64,000 nt of DNA from Bradyrhizobium sp. AUGA SZCCT0283 (GCF_018130385.1 NZ_JAFCLU010000006.1:124001-188000); one strand, 5' to 3'. Counted from the first letter of the stretch, positions 25,719-35,220 are shown. Translations and numbers: made by a program. Notes: a model not told the origin generated them from the sequence alone.

Positions 25719-27080
25719 ATGACAGCGGAGAAATTCGACGTGGTCATTCTGGGTGGCGGCAACGCCGGCATCGGCGTGACCGGCCCGGTCCGGCGCGCCG
25801 GCATGTCAGTCGCGATGATCGAGGCCGATCTTCTCGGCGGCACCTGTCCGAACCGCGGCTGCACGCCGAAGAAGGTATTGGTCGCCGCCGGTCACGCGCT
25901 GCATGAAATCGAACGCGCATCCATCCATCACATCGCTGTCAGCAAGCCGAAGCTCGACTGGGCAGCGCTGATCGATCGCGAGAAGGACATGATCAAGGAC
26001 ATCCCCGCCAACCTCGCCCGCTCGATGGCAAAGCGCAATGTCGAGGTCATCAGGGGCCATGCCGCATTCACTGGACCGAATACCGTCCGCGTCGGAGACC
26101 GTAACCTTGAGTCGAAACACATCGTGATTGCGACGGGATCGAAGCCGCGCCCGCTGCCGATTCCGGGCGCGGAGCTCATGATCACATCAGATGAGATGCT
26201 GAGCGAACGGGATCTACCCCGCTCGGTGATTTTCGTCGGCGGCGGCGTGATCGCGCTGGAATTCGGTCACGTCTATGCCCGCGCCGGCTCGGATGTCACG
26301 ATTCTCGAAGCATTGCCGCAGCTATTGCCGGCCATGGACGCCGGTGCGGTCGCGCACCTGCAGGCCGAGAGCGAGCGCATCGGCATCCGGGTCAGGACCG
26401 CCGTCAGCGTCAAGCGAATTGAAAAGGCGAACGGCCGCCTGCGCGTCGTCTTCAGCCATAACGGCGCCGAGCATGCGGCCGAGGCCGAACGTGTGGTCAA
26501 TGGCGCAGGACGCGTGGCCAATGTCGATACGCTGGATCTCACCTTGGGCCAGGTCGAGCATGCCAATGGCCGCGTCGCGATCGACGGCCATCTGCGCTCG
26601 ACCTCCAATCCCAGCGTCTATGTCTGCGGCGACGCGGTGCCGACCTCGCCGCAACTGTCGCCGATCGCGACCTATGAGGGCGACATTGTCGGCCGCAACA
26701 TCGTGGAAGGCCCGAAATACAGCCCGGACTACGCCAGCATGGCGACATCCGTCTACACCGTGCCGCCGCTCGCCTCGGTCGGCCTGACGGAGGCCGCAGC
26801 CAGGCAGAAGGGCGTTGCCGTCGACGTTCACACCAACGACATGCTCGACTGGTTCTCCGCGAAAACCTATGCCGAAACCGTGGCGTGGTCGAAGGTGATC
26901 GTCGATCAATCGACCGACCGCATCCTCGGCGCTCATTTCGTCGGGCATTCGGGGCAGGAATTGGTGAATATCTTCGGACTGGCGATGCGCTTCGGCATCA
27001 CCGCCAGCCAGATCCGGGAGAATGTCTACGCCTATCCGACGTTCTCCTCCGACATCAAGCACATGCTGGGCCACGGCTAG
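25719..27080 (+). CDS. FAD-dependent disulfide-reductase-family oxidoreductase (catalytic His replaced)
   Basis: A 453-residue relative of glutathione reductase, mercuric reductase and dihydrolipoamide dehydrogenase. The FAD motif is DVVILGGGNAGIGVTG; the redox-active disulfide is GGTCPNRGCTPKKVL (Cys43, Cys48); the NAD(P) motif is VIFVGGGVIALEFGHV; the second FAD segment is VYVCGDAVPTSPQL. The dimerisation domain ends NVYAYPTFSSD, where classic members have HPT-x3-E. So the catalytic His is Tyr439 and the Glu partner is missing. It may therefore reduce a substrate that does not need the acid-base His. It starts a plus-strand series: oxidoreductase, cupin, MFS. Confidence 0.87.
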   Translation: MTAEKFDVVILGGGNAGIGVTGPVRRAGMSVAMIEADLLGGTCPNRGCTPKKVLVAAGHALHEIERASIHHIAVSKPKLDWAALIDREKDMIKDIPANLARSMAKRNVEVIRGHAAFTGPNTVRVGDRNLESKHIVIATGSKPRPLPIPGAELMITSDEMLSERDLPRSVIFVGGGVIALEFGHVYARAGSDVTILEALPQLLPAMDAGAVAHLQAESERIGIRVRTAVSVKRIEKANGRLRVVFSHNGAEHAAEAERVVNGAGRVANVDTLDLTLGQVEHANGRVAIDGHLRSTSNPSVYVCGDAVPTSPQLSPIATYEGDIVGRNIVEGPKYSPDYASMATSVYTVPPLASVGLTEAAARQKGVAVDVHTNDMLDWFSAKTYAETVAWSKVIVDQSTDRILGAHFVGHSGQELVNIFGLAMRFGITASQIRENVYAYPTFSSDIKHMLGHG

Positions 27081-27225
27081 CCGCATAGCACGGCGCTATG
27101 GAGTCAAAAGCCAACCGGCATTTCCTCTTCCGAGCGGTTTCCTTGATGGTGGTGACGTAGCCGGCCAGATCATTCGGGGCCAAGGCGAATCTCAAGGCAA
27201 AGACAGAAACAGAGGAGACCACGAT

Positions 27226-27717
27226 ATGTCCAAATCCACCGTCACGCCACGTACGATCCGGCAAGGTCTCGCGCTTGCCGCGATCATCGCAGGCTCGCTT
27301 GCAACGACCTCCGGCGCCATTGCCGGCGAATGCCCGGCCGGCAAGATGCAGCCCAACGTCCGCCCGATGGTCGACACCAAGCCCGTCGGCGTCACCGACG
27401 TCACGCTTGGCTCGATCAACCTCGAGAAACAGCCGGCCAATATCAAGGATCGCGAGCTGCGCTTCCGCAAGCTGACGATCGAGCCGGGTGGCATCGTGCC
27501 CTGGCATAGCCATGACGACCGTCCCGCGCTGATCTACGTTCAGCAGGGCGAAATCGTCGAATATGCCAGCAACTGCGCCGATCCGATCGTGCACAAGGCC
27601 GGCGAAATTCGCCCCGAAGTGTCCGGCACCTCGCACTGGTGGAAGAACCTCGGCAAGGAGACCGTCATTCTCTATGTCGGCGACGTTCGCAAGGATCCGC
27701 ACGACCACAACATGTAA
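27226..27717 (+). CDS. Exported cupin-domain protein
   Basis: A 163-residue protein with a signal peptide (RQGLALAAIIAGSLATTSGA ending IAG). The single cupin carries motif 1 as PGGIVPWHSHDDRPALIYVQ with two metal-type His, followed by GEIVEYASNCADPIVHKAGE and a late SHWWKNLGKETVILYVGD. Two Cys in mature positions (ECPAGK and SNCADP) could form a disulfide. Likely a periplasmic metal-bound enzyme or sensor; no substrate can be assigned. The start at 27226 follows AGAGGAGACCACGAT, and it is 146 bases after the oxidoreductase stop. Confidence 0.85.
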   Translation: MSKSTVTPRTIRQGLALAAIIAGSLATTSGAIAGECPAGKMQPNVRPMVDTKPVGVTDVTLGSINLEKQPANIKDRELRFRKLTIEPGGIVPWHSHDDRPALIYVQQGEIVEYASNCADPIVHKAGEIRPEVSGTSHWWKNLGKETVILYVGDVRKDPHDHNM

Positions 27718-27839
27718 GGAGCTGTAACGAGCGCCGTCCGACGTCTCGTTGCCGGATGTGACGGCCTGGGGTCCCCCGTGTCGCCCCACACGCCCAGGCG
27801 TCACATCCTTCTTTCTCAAGACCAATATCGAGAAGCGCC

Positions 27840-29066
27840 ATGACCAGCATTTCCACGCAAATGAAATCGGAAGCGATGGAAATGCATGGTCATTCACCCG
27901 GCGTGGTGCTGCGGTCCCTCGTCATCGGCCTCACGGCGTTCCTGACCGTGGTCGATCTGTTCGCCACGCAGGCGATCCTTCCCTCGCTGACCCGGCATTA
28001 CAACGTAACCCCCGCCGCGATGGGATTTGCAGTCAATGCGAGCACCATGGGCATGGCGGTCGCGGGGCTCGTGGTCGGTTTCCTGAGCCCGCATATCGAC
28101 CGCCGCCTCGGCATTCTCGTCAGCCTGGTCCTGCTCGCGATCCCCACCACGCTGCTGGCGAGCGCCCCCGATCTAACCGTGTTCACGATCCTGCGTATTG
28201 CACAGGGCCTCTGCATGGCCTCGGCGTTCGCGCTGACGCTGGCCTATCTCGGAGAGCAATGCAGTTCGATGGATGCGGGCGGCGCGTTCGCCGCCTATAT
28301 CACCGGCAACGTCGCCAGCAATCTGATCGGGCGACTGCTGTCGGCCGCAGTCGTCGATACGCTCGGGCTGGCTTCGAATTTCTATTTCTTCGCGCTGCTC
28401 AACCTTGCCGGCGCGGTGCTGGTCTACTTCACCATCCAGCGCGTCAAGCCGATGCACGCGATGTCCACGGCGCAATCGCCGTTCGCTGCGACGATCGAGC
28501 ATTGGCACAATCCGGCGCTGCGATCGGCCTTTGCCATCGGCTTCTGCATCCTGTTTGCCTTCATCGGCACCTTCACCTTCGTCAATTTCGTGCTGGTGCG
28601 CGCGCCGCTGTCGCTGGGGCGGATGGATCTCGGCTTGGTCTATCTCGTGTTCGCGCCATCCGTCGTCACCACGCTGTTCGCCGGCAGGGCGGTGGCGCGC
28701 TTTGGCACGCGGCCGGCGATCTGGGGCGCGCTCGCGGCCGCCGCTTTGGGGCTGCCGCTGATGCTGTCCTCGCATCTGCGCGAGGTTCTGACCGGCATGG
28801 TGCTGGTCGGCGTCGGCACGTTCTTCGCACAGGCCTGCGCCACCGGCTTTGTCGGGCAGGCCGCCAGCGACAACCGCGGCATTGCCAGCGGAACCTACCT
28901 TGCCTGCTACTTCCTCGGTGGCCTCGTTGGCAGCGCCGTGCTGGGCCAGCTGTTCGACCGCTTCGGATGGACCGCCTGCGTCGCCGGCGTTGGCGCTTCA
29001 CTGGCCATCGCGGCGCTACTCACCGCGCGCCTCACGCTCACTCGGTCCGCCGGGTCTCCGGCATAA
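27840..29066 (+). CDS. MFS transporter (12 TM)
   Basis: A 408-residue major facilitator. The N-terminal cytoplasmic tail has MEMHGHSPG, then alternating hydrophobic helices. The loop 2-3 motif is GFLSPHIDRRLGILVS (a degenerate G-x3-D-R-x-GRR), and ILRIAQGLCMASAFALTLAY is the helix 4-5 region. It looks like the YnfM/Bcr branch of drug and metabolite exporters. It follows the cupin gene by 122 bases on the same strand, and its last 29 bases overlap the 3' end of the convergent MFS gene. Substrate unknown. Confidence 0.87.
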   Translation: MTSISTQMKSEAMEMHGHSPGVVLRSLVIGLTAFLTVVDLFATQAILPSLTRHYNVTPAAMGFAVNASTMGMAVAGLVVGFLSPHIDRRLGILVSLVLLAIPTTLLASAPDLTVFTILRIAQGLCMASAFALTLAYLGEQCSSMDAGGAFAAYITGNVASNLIGRLLSAAVVDTLGLASNFYFFALLNLAGAVLVYFTIQRVKPMHAMSTAQSPFAATIEHWHNPALRSAFAIGFCILFAFIGTFTFVNFVLVRAPLSLGRMDLGLVYLVFAPSVVTTLFAGRAVARFGTRPAIWGALAAAALGLPLMLSSHLREVLTGMVLVGVGTFFAQACATGFVGQAASDNRGIASGTYLACYFLGGLVGSAVLGQLFDRFGWTACVAGVGASLAIAALLTARLTLTRSAGSPA

Positions 29067-30267
29067 ACAGCCAGATTACCGTCAAGCCAAGCGCTGCGAT
29101 CCCGGCCAGCCCGGTGAACGCGATGCTGCTGCCGAAGGTGTCGCTGATGTAGCCCGCCAGCACCGTGCTCAATGACGCGCCGATGCCGGTCGCGGTTCCG
29201 ACGATGCCTTGCGCCAGATTGAAGTGGCCGCTACCGAAGGCGACGTCGGCCACGATCAGCGGGATCATCACGCTGAGCACGGCCGCGGTGATGCCGTCGA
29301 ACACCTGCACCGCGACCAGAACATAGGGATCGCTCACCACCGCAAACAGCAGGCCGCGGATCGCCAGCGCGCCGAACGCCAGCAGCAGAAGCGGCCGCCT
29401 GCCCCACGCCTGCGCCTTGCGGCCGACCGAGGGCGAGGCCAGCGCGACGATCGCCTGCGGCACGATGATGCAGGCCGCAATCAGCACCGGCGCCCATTGG
29501 CTCGACCGCGTGGTAACGACGCCGGCCATCAGCGGCAGCATGGCGGCATTCGCGAGCTGAAACAGCAGCACGCCGCCGGCAAAGATCAGCAGCGGACGCT
29601 GGCGCAGCAGATGGAAAACGCTGGTGGTTTCGCTATCGCGGTCCTCGCGCACCAGGGCGCCGTGGGCTTGCGCCACGTCGATTTCCTGCCCGCGGATCCG
29701 GGAAAGCGCCAGTAGAGTGGGAATCGCGAGAATGAAAGTCACGAGAAACACCGATCGGCTCGACAGCAAATAGCCGCATGCGCCCATCAGCGCCGCCGCC
29801 GAACCGTTGCCAAGCGAAGCGAAACGGGCGTTGCGCCCAAGCCGCTCCCCGATCGCGAACCGTCCGACCAGGCCCAGACTGATCGCCGCAATCGCCGGAC
29901 CCAGCACGCAGCTCGCCAGCGCATGCAGCGTCGCCGCTGCAATCACCACCGGAAAGATCGGCCATAACGCATAGGCCAGTGCGGCGCAGCCGATGGTGGC
30001 GACCGCCAGGCCCGCCACCAGCCGCTCGGAACGCGCGGCATCGACGATGGCACCGCCCGGCATCTGCCCGAGCAGGCCGATGATGCCGCCAATCGACAGC
30101 ACGAAGCCGATCTCGACCTGGGTCCATTTCTGCGTGGTCAGATAGACCGCCACGAACGGCCCGAAGCCGGTCTGAACGTCGGCGAGAAAGAAGATGAACC
30201 AGTCGAGGCCGCGCTGGCTTTCGCGCGACGGCTTTGGCTTGCTGCCAGGCGCAGGCGGCAGCGGCAC
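29038..30267 (-). CDS. MFS transporter (12 TM)
   Basis: A 409-residue major facilitator of a second branch. It begins RGLDWFIFFLADVQTGFGPF and has GIIGLLGQMPGGAIVDAARS (loop 2-3) and SPSVGRKAQAWGRRPLLLLA (loop 8-9). I set the start at the GTG at 30267 because GGAGGTCACGTT lies directly upstream; the longer frame to 30384 would add an implausible polar tail and runs through a repeat. The first part resembles permeases seen beside stress-response genes in Rhizobiales. Its 3' end overlaps the convergent MFS gene by 29 bases, an unusual tail-to-tail arrangement. Confidence 0.85.
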   Translation of the reverse strand: MPLPPAPGSKPKPSRESQRGLDWFIFFLADVQTGFGPFVAVYLTTQKWTQVEIGFVLSIGGIIGLLGQMPGGAIVDAARSERLVAGLAVATIGCAALAYALWPIFPVVIAAATLHALASCVLGPAIAAISLGLVGRFAIGERLGRNARFASLGNGSAAALMGACGYLLSSRSVFLVTFILAIPTLLALSRIRGQEIDVAQAHGALVREDRDSETTSVFHLLRQRPLLIFAGGVLLFQLANAAMLPLMAGVVTTRSSQWAPVLIAACIIVPQAIVALASPSVGRKAQAWGRRPLLLLAFGALAIRGLLFAVVSDPYVLVAVQVFDGITAAVLSVMIPLIVADVAFGSGHFNLAQGIVGTATGIGASLSTVLAGYISDTFGSSIAFTGLAGIAALGLTVIWLFMPETRRTE

Positions 30268-30365
30268 AACGTGACCTCCACCGGCGGATCGCCCGTGGCG
30301 ATCGTCGTCAATCCGATCGAACGATTGGGATGGACGCGCGACCAGGCTGTTGCTCCTCCTTATTT

Positions 30366-30437
30366 GAGCATGATCTCCGGGCAAGCGCTTCGCGTTTGTC
30401 CCGGGGAAAACCGGTACCTACTTTTCCGGATCATGCG
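30366..30437. repeat. Palindromic intergenic repeat (GAGCATGATC type)
   Basis: Begins gagcatgatctccgggcaag and ends ttttccggatcatgc, with arms that can pair over most of its length and a cgcttcgcg segment in between. This form, with an aaccggt core near 30409, is recognisable as an abundant Bradyrhizobium/Rhodopseudomonas intergenic palindrome. It sits between the minus-strand MFS and PRC-barrel genes and may act as a transcript end. Confidence 0.75.
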
Positions 30438-30923
30438 CTAGTGATCGAAATCCCACGGCTGCAGACGGCCGGCCGCACCGAGAACGATAACCGGCGCGTC
30501 CTCCTTGTATTCGGGCGCCGCCGCCACCTGAGCCTTGGTCAGCTCGAGCGTGATGCTGTCGCGCTTGTTGGCAACGCCGCCGAAACGCAGCGCACCCCAG
30601 TCGACGACGATCTTCCGGCTGCCGACGCCGAGAAAACCGCCGAAATCGATTACCGCAGCGCGCACGTTGCCTTCACGATCCACGATCACATCGACGACGC
30701 GCCCCATATCCTCGTTCGCCGCGCTGCGAACTTCGCGGCCGAGGATGCCGTGGGCATCCCTGGCGCCAATCACGGTCACCGACGGCGGCGGCGCGGGCTC
30801 CTTTGCGGCGTCCGGCGGCGCGGTGCGGCTGCCCTGCGTCGCACCGGTGTCCTCCGCCGCGGACGCCGCCGGACTGCCGGCTAGTCCCGCGATCAGGAAC
30901 AGGATGAGAATACCAATGCGCAT
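30438..30923 (-). CDS. Exported PRC-barrel domain protein
   Basis: A 161-residue protein. The signal peptide MRIGILILFLIAGLAG ends SAA near residue 23, followed by a low-complexity Ala/Pro/Thr linker. The PRC-barrel covers about residues 58-130: ILGREVRSAANEDMGRVVDV, IVDREGNVRAAVIDFGGFLG and VDWGALRF. PRC barrels are small beta domains found in photosynthetic reaction-centre H subunits and RimM; exported forms of unknown role are frequent in alphaproteobacteria. The ATG at 30923 follows GGAGGCCAC. It is 41 bases downstream of the debranching-type enzyme and probably cotranscribed with it. Confidence 0.85.
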   Translation of the reverse strand: MRIGILILFLIAGLAGSPAASAAEDTGATQGSRTAPPDAAKEPAPPPSVTVIGARDAHGILGREVRSAANEDMGRVVDVIVDREGNVRAAVIDFGGFLGVGSRKIVVDWGALRFGGVANKRDSITLELTKAQVAAAPEYKEDAPVIVLGAAGRLQPWDFDH

Positions 30924-30964
30924 GTGGCCTCCTGACTTTTGGATACAAGAGCCGCGCATGGCTC

Positions 30965-33163
30965 CTAATGCGTCAATACGATCGACACCTGAATCTGGCC
31001 TTGCGTTCGCACGACCTCGAGCGACACTTCATCGCCGTGACGGCGAACCCTCAAGTCGACGCTGGAAGGCCCGAGCCGCAGATCGCGCAACAGCACTTCG
31101 TTGAGAAAGTCCGGCAGGTGTGGATCGCGAAGCCTGATCTCGCCGCGCGCGGCATCGAACTCGAGACCGAGCGCCGCTTCCAGCAGGGTGAACGGCGTCG
31201 CGCTGGCCCAGGCCTGCGGCGCGCAGGCGACGGGGTAGAGCACCGGTCCGCGCCGCCTTTCGCGCCGGAATCCGCAAAACAATTCCGGCAGCCGCCGCAG
31301 GTCCATGTAGCTCGCGGCATCGAACAGGCCCTTGAACAAATGCGCCACCGAATGCTTCAGGCCGTAGCGCGAGAAGCCGAGCGCGATCAGCGCATTGTCG
31401 TGCGGCCAGATCGATCCATCGTGATAGGACATCGGGTTGTAACGGGCTTCGCCGCGCGCAACGGTGCGGATGCCCCATCCCGAAAAGAATTTGTGGCTCA
31501 TCAGATCGGCCGCGACCCGCCGCGCACGATCGGTCCGGACGATGCCGGTGAAGAGAAGCTGGCCGGCATTCGACGTTCGCACCTTGCACGGCCGCTTGGC
31601 GCCGTCGAGCGCCAGCGCGTAGGTGCCGAGCTCCTCGCACCAGAACGCCTCCTCGAAGCGATCGGCAAGGAGCAGGGCCGCGGATTCGAGCTGTGCCGCC
31701 TTATCGATCAATCCGAGGCGCCGGGCACAGCGCGCCGCCAGCCGCTTGCCGGCAAAGACATATCCCTGAACCTCCGCCAGCGCGATATAGCCTTCGGCGA
31801 GTTGTCCATCGGCGTGAAAGATCGCATCGAAGGAATCCTTCCAGCCCTGGTTGGCAAGCCCCTGCTCGGTCGCGCGCTGGTATTCGACGAAGCCGTCCTT
31901 GTCGGGATCGCCGGGCCCGTCGATCCATTGCAACGCCGCCTCGATCGCCGGCCACAGCTCGGCCAGCGTGGCATCGTCGCCGGTGCGCTCGACATAAAGG
32001 CCGGCCAGCAGAACGAACAGCGACGTCGAATCGACGCTGCCGTAATACTGCGCGAACGGCACCTCGCGCAGCGCCGCCATCTCGCCGCCGCGCATCTCGT
32101 GCAGGATCTTGCCAGGCTCGGCGTCGGCGAGCGGATCTGTGGTCTTGGCCTGGAAGAAGGCGAGCCGCCGCAGCACGCCCTGGGCAATGCGCGGATCGAT
32201 CCAAAGCATTTGCAGCGCGGTGATCAAGCCGTCGCGGCCGAACGTGGTCGAATACCAGGGAATGCCGGCATAGGGGTATCGCCCCTGCGGCGTTTCGGTC
32301 ATCAGCATGTTGAGGTCGGCCATCGCCTGGCACAGCACCTCATTGAAGATATCGTTCGATGTCTCGATGCTGGCCGCGCCTGATGTCGAGCGCCGCATCT
32401 CGCGACGGTGTGCCAACAGGCCGCGGAAGAACGGCACCGGCTTCTGCATGATCGGCTTGTTGCAGGATACCGCGACGAACAATGCGATCACTTCCTTCGG
32501 CGCCAGCTCGAAATGATAGGTCGCCGAATGGGTGGCGAGGCGTGTCGGCCGCGGCTCGAAATGCAGGGCGGTAATGCGGACCCGACCGTCAAGCCCGCTA
32601 TATTCCAGCACGACATCGGCGGGGCCGAGCAACCGGCTGGAGCCCACTCCCCGGCGCGGCCGGCGCTCGCCGCGCACCTCGAACAAGTCGGCGAAATCAT
32701 TGTCGAACAGCAGCGTCAGGTCGAAGCTCGCCGGCCGGTCGCCGTGATTTTGCAGGGCGATACGCTGGTAGGCCGTGCCGCGCCACAGGAAAATCGAGCG
32801 CACGATGTGCAGCGTGTCCTTTTGCAGCGCCAGCCTGCCGTTGCGGTACACGTCGGAATTGGTGAGGTCGACGGTCAGCGCAGAATTGTCGTCGCGCAGA
32901 TTGGAGCCGAGCAACAACGGCTGGACTTCGTCGAGCACCATCTCCAGCCGGGCGAGATAACGCGTATCGGCGTTGAACAGGCCATCGGGTCCGCCGGCAG
33001 AGGCGCCGATATCACCGTGGCTGTCCAGCACGATAAAGGTATCGTCGTGCTTGAGCGAGCGGCGCGGCCGCGTCGCCGGGCCGGTCATCGGGATGTAGAA
33101 CGGCGATTCCGCGACCTGCTCGGCAGCCTCAATGGTGATGAGTTGAGTGACTTCGGCCGTCAT
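30965..33163 (-). CDS. Glycogen-debranching-type amylo-alpha-1,6-glucosidase family protein
   Basis: A 732-residue two-part protein. The N-terminal third (DDTFIVLDSHGDIGASAGGP, DGLFNADTRYLARLEMVLDE) is the beta-sandwich domain of GDE-N-type proteins. The C-terminal two thirds form an alpha/alpha toroid as in GH63/GH133: YPYAGIPWYSTTFGRDGLIT (about 290), then AALQWIDGPGDPDKDGFVEY, LVYxxx-type repeat KDSFDAIFHADGQLAEGYIA and YHDGSIWPHDNALIALGFSR (about 580). The acidic residues in these motifs are the likely catalytic ones. It should hydrolyse alpha-glucan or a related oligosaccharide. With glgA and a GT4 enzyme close by, a storage or stress glucan is plausible. Upstream of PRC protein in one unit. 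Confidence 0.88.
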   Translation of the reverse strand: MTAEVTQLITIEAAEQVAESPFYIPMTGPATRPRRSLKHDDTFIVLDSHGDIGASAGGPDGLFNADTRYLARLEMVLDEVQPLLLGSNLRDDNSALTVDLTNSDVYRNGRLALQKDTLHIVRSIFLWRGTAYQRIALQNHGDRPASFDLTLLFDNDFADLFEVRGERRPRRGVGSSRLLGPADVVLEYSGLDGRVRITALHFEPRPTRLATHSATYHFELAPKEVIALFVAVSCNKPIMQKPVPFFRGLLAHRREMRRSTSGAASIETSNDIFNEVLCQAMADLNMLMTETPQGRYPYAGIPWYSTTFGRDGLITALQMLWIDPRIAQGVLRRLAFFQAKTTDPLADAEPGKILHEMRGGEMAALREVPFAQYYGSVDSTSLFVLLAGLYVERTGDDATLAELWPAIEAALQWIDGPGDPDKDGFVEYQRATEQGLANQGWKDSFDAIFHADGQLAEGYIALAEVQGYVFAGKRLAARCARRLGLIDKAAQLESAALLLADRFEEAFWCEELGTYALALDGAKRPCKVRTSNAGQLLFTGIVRTDRARRVAADLMSHKFFSGWGIRTVARGEARYNPMSYHDGSIWPHDNALIALGFSRYGLKHSVAHLFKGLFDAASYMDLRRLPELFCGFRRERRRGPVLYPVACAPQAWASATPFTLLEAALGLEFDAARGEIRLRDPHLPDFLNEVLLRDLRLGPSSVDLRVRRHGDEVSLEVVRTQGQIQVSIVLTH

Positions 33164-33229
33164 TTGGACCTCAAGCGATTTTCCTGCGTTGCGATGGACG
33201 CATCGTGACGCAAACGCTACTGCCGCCGA

Positions 33230-34993
33230 TCAGGCCGCATGGCTGGCGAGGCGGCCAATTTCGCGCGCGACTAATTCGCGGTAAGGGCCCCTTCCCTGCA
33301 CGAGAATATCCGGCGGTCCGTCTTCGATGATCCGCCCGCCCTGCAACACCACTACGCGGTCGAAATTGCGCAAGGTGGCGAGACGGTGGGCGATGGCAAT
33401 CACGGTGCGTCCGCGCATCAGCCGTGACAGCGCCTCGCGGATCGCCTCCTCCGATTCGCTGTCGAGCGCAGCCGTGGCTTCATCCAGCAACAGGATCGGC
33501 GCGTCCTTCAGGAAGGCGCGCGCGACGGCGATGCGCTGCCGCTGTCCGCCGGAGACCTTGATACCGCGATCGCCGACCATGGTCGACATGCCATCGGGGA
33601 GATTCTCGATGAAATCGCAACGCGCCGCGATCGCCGCGCGCAGTACCTCGTCATCGGTCGCGTTCGGCCGTCCGTAGCGGATGTTTTCCATGATCGAGCG
33701 GTGGAACAGCGAGATATCCTGCGGCACCACCGAGATCGCCTCGCGGAGGCTTTGCTGCGTCACCCGCGAAATGTCCTGGCCGTCGATCGTGACGCTGCCG
33801 CGCTGGATGTCGTAGAACCGCTGCAACAACGCGAACAGGCTGGATTTTCCGCCGCCGGAATGCCCGACCAGTCCGACCCGTTGTCCCGGCTGAATGCGCA
33901 AGGAGAATTTCTCGAACACCTGAGCGCCGCCGGGATAGTGGAACGCCACGTTGTTGAAGGCGACGGCGGCGCCGCTGCGGATCAGCGGCTCGGCCTCGGG
34001 GTGATCCTTCAACTCGTGCGGCAGCAACAGGGTCGCGATCGCTTCGGTCAGGCGGGCGACGTGCTGGGTCACGTCAACCAGCGCCACCGCAAGGTCGCGT
34101 GTCGCGCTCAGGATCGAAAGCCCGAGCGTGCAGACCAGCACGACGTCACCGGTGGTCGCCGCGCCCTGCTGCCAGAGCGTGATGACCCACGCCAGCAGCG
34201 CGATCGTCAGCAGGATTGTCACGACGGCGTGAAGCAGCCGCAGCTTCTCGAGATAGCGCAGGCTGCGTCCACGGGCGTCGAGTTCCCGCTCGACGGTGGC
34301 GTCGAAGCGGTCATGTTCGTAGCTGAGGCCGCAGAAGGCGCGGACCAGCGGCAGGTTGCTGATGACGTCGACCATCTCGCCATCTACCGCAGCCGCCTTG
34401 TCGGCGAAATCGTCATGCAGCGGCTTGCCGGCCGCGGCGAGGCGGAACATCGCCATCAACATGATACCCGCGATGACAATCAGCCCCGCGGACATCGCCA
34501 GACTGACGGTTCCGATCAGGAGTATCGCCGAAACGGTCGCGATGCATGGCGGCAACACGTTCCAGACAAACATGTTTTCAACGGTGAACACCGCATTGGA
34601 TGTCGCGGTGATACGGCTGGTCAGCATGCCCGGCAGCCGGTCGGAGAAATAGCTGGGGGCGTGACCGGTCAGATGGCGGAACATGTCGCGGCGGAGATCG
34701 CCGGTGACGCCGACGAAGGTGAAGCTCGCCGTCCAGCTTGCAACCCGCCACAAGAGATTATCTGCCGCGATCAGCGCCATGAGAAAACCGAATGCCAGCC
34801 ATACGCTGCTCGCGTGCGACGAACCGGCCGTCAGGCTGTCGACCAGATTCTTCACGCCGTATTGCGTGCCCACCGAGCAGGCAACCGCTGCAGCGACGGC
34901 AGACACGATGACCACATGGGCCGCGCGACGCCGGCGCAGATAGCGCAGCACAAATGGAAACGGCCGTCGCACATACCCTGAAAGATTGTCCAT
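33230..34993 (-). CDS. ABC exporter, fused permease and ATPase
   Basis: A 587-residue half-transporter. Six membrane helices occupy about residues 20-310 (the first being AAHVVIVSAVAAAVACSVGT). The ATPase has Walker A GLVGHSGGGKSSLFALL, Q-loop SVVPQDISLFHRSIMENIRY, signature VSGGQRQRIAVARAF and Walker B ILLLDEATAALDSESEEAI with HRLATL as the H-loop. It functions as a homodimer and exports lipids, glucans or drugs. Its length is that of MsbA/NdvA-type proteins, but the N-terminus is unlike NdvA. It is 66 bases from the debranching-type gene on the same strand, which may point to a glycan cargo. Confidence 0.88.
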   Translation of the reverse strand: MDNLSGYVRRPFPFVLRYLRRRRAAHVVIVSAVAAAVACSVGTQYGVKNLVDSLTAGSSHASSVWLAFGFLMALIAADNLLWRVASWTASFTFVGVTGDLRRDMFRHLTGHAPSYFSDRLPGMLTSRITATSNAVFTVENMFVWNVLPPCIATVSAILLIGTVSLAMSAGLIVIAGIMLMAMFRLAAAGKPLHDDFADKAAAVDGEMVDVISNLPLVRAFCGLSYEHDRFDATVERELDARGRSLRYLEKLRLLHAVVTILLTIALLAWVITLWQQGAATTGDVVLVCTLGLSILSATRDLAVALVDVTQHVARLTEAIATLLLPHELKDHPEAEPLIRSGAAVAFNNVAFHYPGGAQVFEKFSLRIQPGQRVGLVGHSGGGKSSLFALLQRFYDIQRGSVTIDGQDISRVTQQSLREAISVVPQDISLFHRSIMENIRYGRPNATDDEVLRAAIAARCDFIENLPDGMSTMVGDRGIKVSGGQRQRIAVARAFLKDAPILLLDEATAALDSESEEAIREALSRLMRGRTVIAIAHRLATLRNFDRVVVLQGGRIIEDGPPDILVQGRGPYRELVAREIGRLASHAA

Positions 34994-35195
34994 GAGTTCC
35001 GCAAACCTGTTGAGAGTGAAGGAGATTCCCTAACGCGTTTCGCACACGACGACGTGAAGAATGCCGCTTCGGGTTTCCGCGCGCGTGGCCATCACTGCGC
35101 AACAATTCTGCAGCATCGAGACGGCTGTAAATCTGTTTGTGTCAGATGGCATCAGCAAGACAGCCGTGTGGAGGAAGCAAGATGTGCTGACTAAG

Positions 35196-35220
35196 GGAAC
35201 TTCGCAGATGCGGGAACGTT
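35196..35220 (+). promoter_or_regulatory. EcfG-type promoter for the GT4 gene, overlapping a 16-base palindrome
   Basis: GGAAC at 35196-35200 and CGTT at 35217-35220 are exactly 16 bases apart, as in the EcfG consensus. Overlapping it, GCGGGAACGTTCCCGC at 35210-35225 is a perfect palindrome that also supplies a GGAAC on the opposite strand. The spacing there is 16 to AGTT, a weaker match that would face the ABC exporter gene. The rest of the roughly 300-base gap at 34994-35296 contains no supported gene. Confidence 0.65.

Noticed and set aside
27760..27802. Imperfect hairpin with CCTGGGG and CCCAGGC after the cupin gene
   Set aside because: The stem is broken by several mismatches and has no T run except a short distal one, so it was not listed as a terminator.
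33230..34993. Assignment of the ABC exporter as the cyclic glucan exporter NdvA
   Set aside because: Length and neighbours are suggestive, but the N-terminal membrane region does not follow NdvA and the motifs present are shared by all exporters of this type.
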